In this document: positions 1-5,990 of the stretch, piece after piece
Layout: each line of letters starts with the position of its first letter
Numbering within the stretch: the stretch's first letter is position 1
DNA from: Desulfobacterales bacterium
Lineage (GTDB): Bacteria; Desulfobacterota; Desulfobacteria; Desulfobacterales; Desulfosalsimonadaceae
Assembly: GCA_018224315.1 (NCBI GenBank)
Contig: JAGTVF010000031.1
Location: forward strand, 1 to 14,325
Length of the DNA: 14,325 bases
Reading direction: 5' to 3'
Translations under genes and position numbers: made by a program
The notes under the pieces: model-generated
Told to the model about the DNA's origin: nothing
The model's input: the letters and a program-made list of their open reading frames with translations, nothing else
The model's database searches: none

Positions 1-416
1 ATGGGCCAGGAAATCATCAGGATGGCATAAGCAACGGCCACAGGATTAAAGGGATTGCCGCCGATGCCCCCATAAATCTGTTTGCCGATCACCACGCCCA
101 CAAAGGTACCGGTAATCACAACCCACCATGGAATCACAGCCGGCAGCAGCATCCCAAAAAGCAGGCCGATCAGGGCTGCGTTTCCGTCCCCGATGGAAAC
201 CGGCCTGCGGGTTGCCCTGTTCATGAGGTATTCCCAGGCCATGGCCGATCCCACCGACAGGGTCAAAACCCCAAGGGCGGGCATCCCGTAACGAAGCAAA
301 CCGGCTATCACGGCCAGCAGGGTGGCGGCCATGATATGATAGTGCTTGGTGCTTATTCTGCTGCCGTCATGCCAGAACGGGGCATAGGAAACAGTCAGCT
401 TCTTTCGATCAGGCAT
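1..416 (-). CDS. rnfD: RnfD, ion-translocating Rnf complex membrane subunit (partial, C-terminus beyond window)
   Basis: The visible 138 residues are the N-terminal part of RnfD, the FMN-carrying inner-membrane subunit of the Rnf ferredoxin-driven ion pump. I translated it from an ATG at 416, preceded by a good GGAGGAA Shine-Dalgarno sequence. It opens with the short 'LTVSYAPFWHDG' segment typical of RnfD. Hydrophobic stretches follow at about residues 28-40, 45-60, 78-95 and 97-112. The conserved GDGNAALIG (76-84), WWVV (97-100) and GKQIYGGIGGNPFNPVAVAY (111-130) motifs match the family. The covalent-FMN threonine motif (SGAT type) would lie downstream of the cut. The start overlaps the end of rnfC by 8 nt, so the two are translationally coupled. 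Full RnfD proteins are usually about 310-350 residues, so more than half is missing. Identification is firm despite the truncation. Confidence 0.95.
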   Translation of the reverse strand, partial: MPDRKKLTVSYAPFWHDGSRISTKHYHIMAATLLAVIAGLLRYGMPALGVLTLSVGSAMAWEYLMNRATRRPVSIGDGNAALIGLLFGMLLPAVIPWWVVITGTFVGVVIGKQIYGGIGGNPFNPVAVAYAILMISWP

Positions 417-1683
417 TCTCTTCCTCCGCTGCTTTCAGGCGTTGCACCGCATGTTTGGCCAGTGCGATAAACTGTAGTATGGGTATCCGGGACTCGCACA
501 CATAAGCGCATAAACCGCATTCTATACAGGCAAACAGGCTTGCGTTTTCGGCGGCCTGCTCGTATTCACCGGCATCCATGTACCGGACCAGTTCATTAAC
601 CGGAATATTGACCGGACATACCCGCACGCAGCTTCCGCAATTGGTGCAGGGGGTATCGGCAAATTCCGGAATATCGGAGTGATTCTGGACAACAAGGGTA
701 TCGGTTTCCGGGGTAATGGGCTGATCCAGGGAAAAAACCGCATGACCGGTCATGGGCCCCCCGAGAACCACCCGGTCCCCGGATTCCACGCTCTGGCGCA
801 CCGCCTCCAGAATATCGGAGATATGCGTACCCACCGGGGCTTTGACAAGCTGACGGGTACCGTCTTTTTTGACAACCGTGACCAGTTTGTCCACCGGTAG
901 TTCCCCGGTCTGAAGGGCCGCGCCCATTGCAACAGCCGCCTCTGCCGTAAAAAAGGCCACCTCTGTGCCCTTTTCCTGCTTGGCCGCCAGCGCCATGCGC
1001 ACCATGTCCCTGCTGCCGGCCGGGTACTGCAAATCCACGGTTTTGATGCCGGCGCCGGACGAATTGGCCACCTGAACCATGTGCGGGTAGATCACAAGCT
1101 GTATATTCTGGACGCCGGTGATCTTTCTCAATGCATCAATTCCGCTTTTCACCCCGGCAATGTTGGTTCCGATCACATATTGCTGCGTAACTGCAACCAG
1201 ATCCTGTTCTGTGCCCATCACCGCAATGGTTTTCACCGGCCGGTCAGGCTGGTTGAAAACGGAGAAATCCGGCCGGCCGGGCAAATCCCTGAAAAATGTT
1301 CCGGCCTCGGCAAGCCCGGCAGTTTTAGAGACCTCCTTGAATGCGGTGTCTTTATCCTGATCCCCGGATCCCTCCAAATCAATGGCCACCGCGGTCATCG
1401 GCCTTTCCATCATTCCCAGAAAAGGTTCCACTGATGTGATTTTGCCGGCCACTGGACTGATGGTGCAGGGGAAGGCATTGTTTTCAAACAATTGCAGCCG
1501 CTGACCCTGCTGCACCGCATCACCGGATTTGAGCAAAACGCCGCTGGTTTTTTCCATGGGCGCATCCATCAAAAGGGTGATCCGCTTTGCAGGCCTGACA
1601 GTCATGGGTTCGGCAGGCGCCTCTTCGATAACCTCGTAGGTGAGCCGGGGTGCTGTAATTCCGATAAATGAGCGCTTGATCAT
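409..1683 (-). CDS. rnfC: RnfC-like subunit of Rnf complex, lacking the usual FMN/NADH motif
   Basis: This 424-residue protein is the soluble iron-sulfur subunit RnfC, which normally docks at the Rnf complex and exchanges electrons with NAD. An RnfC N-terminal barrel-sandwich region (about 30-105) is followed by a degenerate Nqo1-like region (130-245). Then come an SLBB-like segment (265-300), the GGPMTGHAVFSLD motif (308-320) and two [4Fe-4S] motifs: Cys346/349/352/356 and Cys386/389/392/396. Canonical family members carry a GLGGAxFPTxVK-type FMN loop and an NGAECEPY-type segment. Here the aligned positions read LPGRPDFSVF (134-143) and VMGTEQDLVAV (155-165), so the expected glycines and acidic residues are absent. 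The length suits short RnfC forms; enterobacterial ones have a long C-terminal tail. An AAAGGT ribosome site lies about 8 nt before the ATG. It is 66 nt downstream of the cytochrome gene and overlaps rnfD. The family call is firm; NADH reactivity is doubtful. Confidence 0.92.
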   Translation of the reverse strand: MIKRSFIGITAPRLTYEVIEEAPAEPMTVRPAKRITLLMDAPMEKTSGVLLKSGDAVQQGQRLQLFENNAFPCTISPVAGKITSVEPFLGMMERPMTAVAIDLEGSGDQDKDTAFKEVSKTAGLAEAGTFFRDLPGRPDFSVFNQPDRPVKTIAVMGTEQDLVAVTQQYVIGTNIAGVKSGIDALRKITGVQNIQLVIYPHMVQVANSSGAGIKTVDLQYPAGSRDMVRMALAAKQEKGTEVAFFTAEAAVAMGAALQTGELPVDKLVTVVKKDGTRQLVKAPVGTHISDILEAVRQSVESGDRVVLGGPMTGHAVFSLDQPITPETDTLVVQNHSDIPEFADTPCTNCGSCVRVCPVNIPVNELVRYMDAGEYEQAAENASLFACIECGLCAYVCESRIPILQFIALAKHAVQRLKAAEEENA

Positions 1684-1749
1684 GGATCTACCTTTGCTTG
1701 CTTGGACTTATTGTCATAAGCCTATCGTTTTTGCCGTGCCCGCTTTGTT

Positions 1750-2382
1750 TTAGTAGGCATGACAGCCCGTGCAGTCGTTCCTGAGCGGCCCCTGCCCGGC
1801 CTGTTCATGGCAGTCGGTGCACTGGTCATGAAAAGCATCCGTGCGCTTGCGGGGTCCGTGACAGTCATTGCAGTTTTCCGCAGTGGGTCCCACACCGAAA
1901 TCCTGATGGCATCCAATGCACTGCTGGTGGTAGGAATCGCTTAAGCTCGGCATGTAGTCATCGCCGGTTTCCATGTGGCAGGCATCGCAGTTCTGGGGCT
2001 GAGATCCGCTGTCGGGATCATACATGTGATGGCAGTCTGTGCACGACAGGCCGTAATACTGGCTGTGGGTCTCGTGATCAAACAGGCCGTCTTCCCCGAA
2101 AGCCGGCATTTGCTTGCTTTCTGGCCCATGGCAGGATCCGCAGGAAGCATGCCCCTGGCTTTCATCATAGGCAATCTCGTGATGGCAGGCAAAACACTCC
2201 TGTCCGTAATCCTCAGTGTGCTCCATATGCGAAAACAAGACATTTTCACCGGTGCATTCATACATCACGCGCACCGGTTGTTCCGAGGATTTCGACGGCA
2301 GTGCGGCATAGACGACAATACCGACAACAAGGCAGACCAGCGCAATGACATAGGCAATTTTGCGTTCATTATTCTCAGACAT
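1750..2382 (-). CDS. Octaheme class III-type cytochrome c, membrane-anchored, Rnf-associated
   Basis: The 210-residue protein has eight CxxCH heme-binding motifs, at Cys63, 81, 114, 132, 155, 171, 188 and 204. One N-terminal hydrophobic segment (about 9-27) follows a short polar start, giving a signal anchor or signal peptide that places the hemes in the periplasm. The first half reads like a tetraheme cytochrome c3, with F-x-H-x-x-H...C-x-x-C-H-H at both 50-68 and 101-119. The second half is two compact diheme modules. I chose the ATG at 2382 because it puts the hydrophobic segment right at the N-terminus and has an AAGGA site upstream. A longer frame from 2442 only adds 20 residues with no export signal. 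The gene is first in an operon with rnfC and rnfD. Sulfate reducers and Methanosarcina also keep multiheme cytochromes next to rnf genes, so it probably passes electrons between Rnf and a periplasmic or membrane pool. That role is inferred from context. Confidence 0.93.
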   Translation of the reverse strand: MSENNERKIAYVIALVCLVVGIVVYAALPSKSSEQPVRVMYECTGENVLFSHMEHTEDYGQECFACHHEIAYDESQGHASCGSCHGPESKQMPAFGEDGLFDHETHSQYYGLSCTDCHHMYDPDSGSQPQNCDACHMETGDDYMPSLSDSYHQQCIGCHQDFGVGPTAENCNDCHGPRKRTDAFHDQCTDCHEQAGQGPLRNDCTGCHAY

Positions 2383-2469
2383 AACCTGCTGTTTCCTTTC
2401 ACGGAGCATGCTTTGCAAGTCAAACCCGGCACATCCTGTCACCTGATAAAAAAGGTTCGGCCTTGCCTT

Positions 2470-2529
2470 ATGGATCGCCGAATAAATTCCCTGTTTTCAA
2501 GTTACTGCCTCTATTACGTGGCGATCCAT
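2470..2529. repeat. 10-bp perfect inverted repeat with 40-nt spacer
   Basis: On the plus strand ATGGATCGCC (2470-2479) is matched by its exact reverse complement GGCGATCCAT (2520-2529). One arm falls between the -35 box and the candidate -10, the other about 40 bp downstream. No T-run follows, so it is not an intrinsic terminator. It could be two operator half-regions bridged by a looping regulator, or an mRNA leader stem if transcription starts upstream of it. Confidence 0.55.
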
Positions 2530-2536
2530 TTGTCAA
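2508..2536 (-). promoter_or_regulatory. Candidate sigma70-type promoter for cytochrome-rnfC-rnfD
   Basis: A perfect -35 consensus, TTGACA, lies at 2536-2531, directly preceded by an AT-rich palindrome that could act as an UP-like element or operator. At the usual 17-bp spacing the -10 hexamer would be TAGAGG (2513-2508), a poor match. TAATAG (2516-2511) is a better hexamer but sits only 14 bp away. The weak -10 suggests the promoter either needs an activator or is not real. Its position about 125 nt before the cytochrome start fits a leader-bearing transcript. Confidence 0.35.
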
Positions 2537-2586
2537 GAATTTTAAATTCCCGACAGCCGGAAAACGCTGCGCACAGCCTGTTGTGG

Positions 2587-3813
2587 TTAATCGGCCTTGC
2601 GCCGCAGAAACGTGGGTACGTCAAGCATGTCCATGTCAAAATAGTCATCCATGCTGTTAACCGCCTTTTTTTTCTGGTTGTCCCGGCCGGCCTGCTTTTC
2701 TTCGGCCTTTTGCTGCTTGACCCGATAGAAGGTGGGCTGGTTCAGATTTTTTTCGTATTCCCGGTCTTCGGAGGTATAATCCCGGACCACGCCCCGCTTG
2801 ACACCTTTTAGCTGGCGAACGGACTTTTTGGGCAGATGCATCTCTGAATCATCCATGCTTCCGATTCCCGTGGCAATAACGGTAATGCGCATCTCCTCTT
2901 CCAGGCTGTCATCCATGGCCGTACCCCAGATGATTTCCACGTCATCATCGCCGATTTCATTGTAAATCCGCTCTGAGGCCTCGATGGCCTCCTCCATGGT
3001 CAGCTCGGAATTACAGGTGATATTCATGAGCACCCCCTTGGCCCCGGAAATGGAATTGTCCTCCAGAAGCGGATGGGAAATGGCCTTTTCCGCGGCTTCA
3101 ATGGCCCGGTTATCACCCGTTGAAATCCCGATGCCCATAATGGCCATGCCCGACTTGGACATGATGGTCTTGACATCGGCAAAATCGAGGTTGATCAGTC
3201 CGGGATGCATGATCAGATCCGTGATGCCCTTAACCGAATGGTGCAGGATTTCGTCTGCCATCCGGAACATGTCAATAAGGGTGGCGTTTTTCTTGGCCAG
3301 GCCCCGCAGCCGGTCGTTGGGTATGGTGATAACGGTGTCGGCCACCTCCTTTAGCTGGGCAATTCCATCTTCTGCCTGCTTGCTGCGCTTTCTGGCCTCG
3401 AACTTAAAAGGCTTGGTAACCACGGCCACGGTCAGGGCCCCGAGTTCCTTGCAGATCTCTGCGATCACAGGAGCCGCTCCAGTTCCGGTCCCCCCGCCGA
3501 GACCAGCAGCAATAAAAACCATGTGGCTGTCGCTTAAGGCCTCACGCAGCAGATCTGCGGACTCCAGTGCTGCATTGCGGCCCACCGACGGATCAGCCCC
3601 GGCGCCGAGACCCTCGGTGAGCGCCTCGCCAAGCTGGATTTTGGTGTTGGCCTTGGCATGGGCCAGCGCCTGGGCATCGGTGTTGGCCACGATGAACTTC
3701 ACCCCGTTTAGCTGGGAGTCAATCATGTTGTTGACAGCGTTGCCGCCGCCGCCGCCGACGCCGATGACCTTGATTTTTGCCGAATTTTCATTGTCGAGAT
3801 AGGTAAAATCCAT
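2587..3813 (-). CDS. ftsZ: FtsZ, tubulin-like cell division GTPase
   Basis: FtsZ polymerises with GTP into the cytoplasmic ring that organises septation. The 408 residues show the tubulin signature GGGTGTG (106-112) in the GTP-binding domain. The catalytic synergy loop NLDFADVK (208-215), with Asp210 and Asp213, is also present, as is the N-terminal GVGGGGGNAVNNM nucleotide loop (18-30). A charged, poorly conserved linker follows from about residue 325. The protein ends in LDVPTFLRRKAD, the conserved C-terminal peptide that binds FtsA and other tethers. A strong AGGAGGT site (3825-3819) sits 5 nt before the ATG. It is the last dcw gene here, 68 nt after ftsA, and is followed by a 204-nt gap before the cytochrome gene. 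Nothing about it looks truncated or transferred. Confidence 0.99.
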   Translation of the reverse strand: MDFTYLDNENSAKIKVIGVGGGGGNAVNNMIDSQLNGVKFIVANTDAQALAHAKANTKIQLGEALTEGLGAGADPSVGRNAALESADLLREALSDSHMVFIAAGLGGGTGTGAAPVIAEICKELGALTVAVVTKPFKFEARKRSKQAEDGIAQLKEVADTVITIPNDRLRGLAKKNATLIDMFRMADEILHHSVKGITDLIMHPGLINLDFADVKTIMSKSGMAIMGIGISTGDNRAIEAAEKAISHPLLEDNSISGAKGVLMNITCNSELTMEEAIEASERIYNEIGDDDVEIIWGTAMDDSLEEEMRITVIATGIGSMDDSEMHLPKKSVRQLKGVKRGVVRDYTSEDREYEKNLNQPTFYRVKQQKAEEKQAGRDNQKKKAVNSMDDYFDMDMLDVPTFLRRKAD

Positions 3814-3863
3814 TGTCGACCTCCTGTATTGATCGTCTGTTGTTTGTCAGTATGATTTGGATT

Positions 3864-3878
3864 CCCGGCGTGCCCGGG
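3864..3878 (-). other. Small GC-rich hairpin between ftsA and ftsZ
   Basis: The arms CCCGG and CCGGG form a perfect 5-bp stem around a 5-nt loop, starting 3 nt after the ftsA stop. No T-run follows, so it is not a standard terminator. It may protect or process the mRNA between ftsA and ftsZ, whose products are needed at very different levels. It could also be chance in GC-rich DNA. Confidence 0.3.
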
Positions 3879-3881
3879 GTT

Positions 3882-5108
3882 CTAAAGCACCTCTTTGAAC
3901 CACCGTTTCATCCGGTTCATGATCCGGTGGAAAATATTGGTATCCCGGATACGGAATTTTTTCCGTTCCTCGTCCTTGGCCCCGTAAAGCACCAGTCCCA
4001 CACCTGTTGCATACATGGGATTGTTGACCACATCCACCAGCCCGCTGATGCCATGAGGGGCGCCCAGGCGCACCGGGACCTCAAAAACCGACTCGGCAAT
4101 TTCACCAATGCCATCGAGAAGCGACGCCCCTCCGGTGAGCACGATGCCCGAAGCGATTTCCTCCTTCATGTCCGCCCGGTGGATTTCCCTGCGGATTAAG
4201 GCAAAAATTTCCTCCACCCGGGGTTCCAAGATCTCGGCCAGGATCTGCCGGGGCAGCTTCCGCTCCTGTCGGCCGCCCACATTGGGCAGATCAATGGTTT
4301 CGTCGTTTTTAATTTTGTCGGTCACACAGGTACCATGTTCCTTTTTGACGCGCTCGGCTTCGGCCATGGGCACCCGAAGCCCAACGGAAATATCATTGGT
4401 CATGTTGTTTCCGCCAAGGGACAGGACAAAGGTATGCCGGATGGTGTTTCCGGAAAAAACAGCCAAATCCGTTGTGCCGCCGCCCAAATCGATTAATCCG
4501 GTTCCCACCTCCCGTTCCTCGGGGTTGAGCACGGATTCACACGAGGCAATGGGTTCAAGGATGATATCGCAAACGTCCAGGCCCGCCTGATTGGCGCATT
4601 TGACGATGTTCTGGGCCGAGGTCACCGCACCGGTGACAATGTGAATCCGTGCCTCCAGGCGTACACCGGCCATGCCCACGGGATTCTGAATTCCGGCTTC
4701 GTTGTCGATGATAAACTCCTGGGGAAGCACGTGAATAACCTCCCTGTCCATGGGAATGGCCACGGCACGGGCTGCCTCGATCACCCGATTGACATCGGCC
4801 TGGGTGATTTCGTTTCCCTTGATGGCAATGACCCCGTGGCTGTTAAACCCCGTGATATGACCGCCGGCAATGCCGGCATAAACCGATGAAATCTCGCAGC
4901 CCGCCATGAGTTCGGCATCCTGGACAGCCTTTTTGATCGAGTCCACCGTGGAGTCGATATTGACCACCACGCCTTTGCGCAAGCCGATGGAAGGGTGGGT
5001 GCCGATACCGATGATATTGACCTTGCCGCCGGAAACCTCGGCCACCACCGCACATATCTTGGTGGTGCCGATGTCCAGGCCCACGACGAGCTCTTCTTGT
5101 TCCTTCAA
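3882..5108 (-). CDS. ftsA: FtsA, actin-like FtsZ membrane tether
   Basis: FtsA is an actin-family ATPase that ties FtsZ filaments to the inner membrane and recruits later divisome proteins. The 408-residue product has the phosphate-1 motif GLDIGTTKICAVVAE (10-24) and the phosphate-2 motif LIDLGGGTTDLAVF (205-218). The adenosine motif GIVLTGGASLLDG (321-333) is also present. The C-terminal segment FHRIMNRMKRWFKEVL (393-408) is the amphipathic membrane-targeting helix. The start is TTG, chosen because an excellent AGAAGGAGG site (5125-5117) lies 8 nt upstream and the family N-terminus begins at this point. Only 3 nt separate it from the ftsQ stop, and the Shine-Dalgarno lies inside the end of ftsQ, so translation is probably coupled. 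Confidence 0.98.
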   Translation of the reverse strand: MKEQEELVVGLDIGTTKICAVVAEVSGGKVNIIGIGTHPSIGLRKGVVVNIDSTVDSIKKAVQDAELMAGCEISSVYAGIAGGHITGFNSHGVIAIKGNEITQADVNRVIEAARAVAIPMDREVIHVLPQEFIIDNEAGIQNPVGMAGVRLEARIHIVTGAVTSAQNIVKCANQAGLDVCDIILEPIASCESVLNPEEREVGTGLIDLGGGTTDLAVFSGNTIRHTFVLSLGGNNMTNDISVGLRVPMAEAERVKKEHGTCVTDKIKNDETIDLPNVGGRQERKLPRQILAEILEPRVEEIFALIRREIHRADMKEEIASGIVLTGGASLLDGIGEIAESVFEVPVRLGAPHGISGLVDVVNNPMYATGVGLVLYGAKDEERKKFRIRDTNIFHRIMNRMKRWFKEVL

Positions 5109-5111
5109 TTT

Positions 5112-5984
5112 TTATGCCTCCTTCTGCCGTATGGTTTGGCTTTGTTGGTCTGCTGCAGGCCTGGCCACAATCCGGTCCGGGTTGCGCAGGTCTATTTTTT
5201 CCAAGTCAAGGGGCGGCTCCTTGTTTTCCAGAAAAACAAGCACCTTTTCCAGCCGTCTGAACTTTTGTCCGTAATTGCCGTAACCCAGCCGGATCTGCTT
5301 TATCGGCAGCTCCCGGATCTGCAGCACCAGGCCCAGATCCCGGTCCACCCGGATCAGCTCTATGCTCCGGTTGTTAAAAACACTGTGGCCTTTCCGGTCC
5401 AGCTCCAATACGGCCATTACTGAGGACACAACCGGCGCCCGGCCGACCTCAAGGCCCTGCCAATCCGCGTAATTGACACCTTTTATGATTGGGAGATCCG
5501 AAAACGTTCCTTCGCCGGCCTCCCTGAAAATTTCAGCCTTTGGATTGATCATAAATGTCTTGCCCAGGTCAATGCGTGCCACCGGCTCGTGCTCCCTTAT
5601 CCGGATGATCATGGATTCCGGAAACTGCCTTTTGACCTCGGCCTCGGCAATCCAGTCCAGGGCCATGAGCCTGCGGCGCGCTGTGCTCAGGTTCACGGAA
5701 AAGATATTCACCCCGTTTTCAATGCCGGCGGCCTCCTTTACCCGTTGCTCAGCAAGGCGCCGGGTGCCATGCACCTCGACGGTTTCGGCACGAAAATAAT
5801 CGCATTGGGTGGCCCAGTCATAACCAAAGACAAAAACCAGGCTCATGGCAATAATGGCAACGGCCCCGCCCAAAACCCGAAAAAGGGTCCAAAGCCAGTT
5901 GTGCCCCTTGGGTGCTGAACGCGCCCGGGCCTTTTTGTATCGGTTTTCCCGGATACCCGGCTGAACGGTCTTTTTACCGGCCAC
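5112..5984 (-). CDS. ftsQ: FtsQ/DivIB, POTRA-domain divisome protein
   Basis: FtsQ is a bitopic inner-membrane protein that links the cytoplasmic and periplasmic parts of the divisome, with FtsB and FtsL as partners. The 290 residues begin with a basic cytoplasmic tail (1-30). One transmembrane helix follows (about 33-54), then a POTRA domain (about 62-133, including VEVHGTRRLAEQRVKEAAGI and the DWIAEAEVKRQFPESMIIRIREHEPVA region split over 110-136). The beta FtsQ domain runs to about 255, and the tail is polar. It starts at GTG, with GGGGGAG (6000-5994) 9 nt upstream. It lies 6 nt after murB and 3 nt before ftsA. Sequence conservation in this family is low, so the call rests on topology, POTRA pattern and position. 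Confidence 0.95.
   Translation of the reverse strand: MAGKKTVQPGIRENRYKKARARSAPKGHNWLWTLFRVLGGAVAIIAMSLVFVFGYDWATQCDYFRAETVEVHGTRRLAEQRVKEAAGIENGVNIFSVNLSTARRRLMALDWIAEAEVKRQFPESMIIRIREHEPVARIDLGKTFMINPKAEIFREAGEGTFSDLPIIKGVNYADWQGLEVGRAPVVSSVMAVLELDRKGHSVFNNRSIELIRVDRDLGLVLQIRELPIKQIRLGYGNYGQKFRRLEKVLVFLENKEPPLDLEKIDLRNPDRIVARPAADQQSQTIRQKEA
5117..5125 (-). promoter_or_regulatory. Shine-Dalgarno site fixing the TTG start of ftsA
   Basis: AGAAGGAGG lies within the last codons of ftsQ and ends 8 nt before the TTG codon at 5108. It decides the start, because no ATG or GTG stands at a suitable distance. Confidence 0.8.
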
Positions 5985-5990
5985 GATTTT

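Larger units (their letters stand above)
2383..2586 (-). promoter_or_regulatory. Intergenic control region of the cytochrome-rnf operon with nested repeats
   Basis: This 204-nt stretch separates ftsZ from the cytochrome gene and contains no gene. Read on the minus strand it holds, in order: palindrome GGGAATTTAAAATTC (2551-2537), a TTGACA box (2536-2531), arm ATGGATCGCC (2529-2520), a second palindrome GGGAATTTATTC (2491-2480), and the inverted arm GGCGATCCAT (2479-2470). The palindrome pair starts 60 bp apart and the 10-bp inverted arms lie 50 bp centre to centre. The layout suits paired operators around a promoter, but no regulator can be named from the sequence. I found no convincing strong terminator after ftsZ, so some readthrough from the dcw cluster is possible. 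Confidence 0.5.

Noticed and set aside
1707..1720. CTTAT/ATAAG hairpin between the cytochrome gene and rnfC
   Set aside because: A 5-bp AT-rich stem is unstable and has no T-run; likely chance.
2383..2442. Longer cytochrome start at 2442 giving MTGCAG...
   Set aside because: The extra 20 residues are polar with no export signal, and the ATG at 2382 directly precedes the hydrophobic anchor.
2448..2464. Possible intrinsic terminator on the minus strand: AAGG/CCTT stem followed by a T-run
   Set aside because: The stem is only 4 bp, and it lies in the leader just before the cytochrome gene, where a terminator for the dcw operon would be oddly late.
2561..2577. GCTG/CAGC hairpin followed by GTTTT just after ftsZ
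   Set aside because: A 4-bp stem and four T's are too weak to call a terminator; kept only as a possible partial one.
1975..2811. 278-codon plus-strand open frame crossing the cytochrome, the intergenic region and the ftsZ end
   Set aside because: It is antisense to two well-supported genes, its translation shows no recognisable domain, and it spans a promoter region; an open-frame shadow.
2984..3802. 272-codon plus-strand open frame opposite ftsZ
   Set aside because: It mirrors the codon pattern of ftsZ, is rich in Ser/Pro/Met low-complexity runs and has no domain; ftsZ itself is certain.
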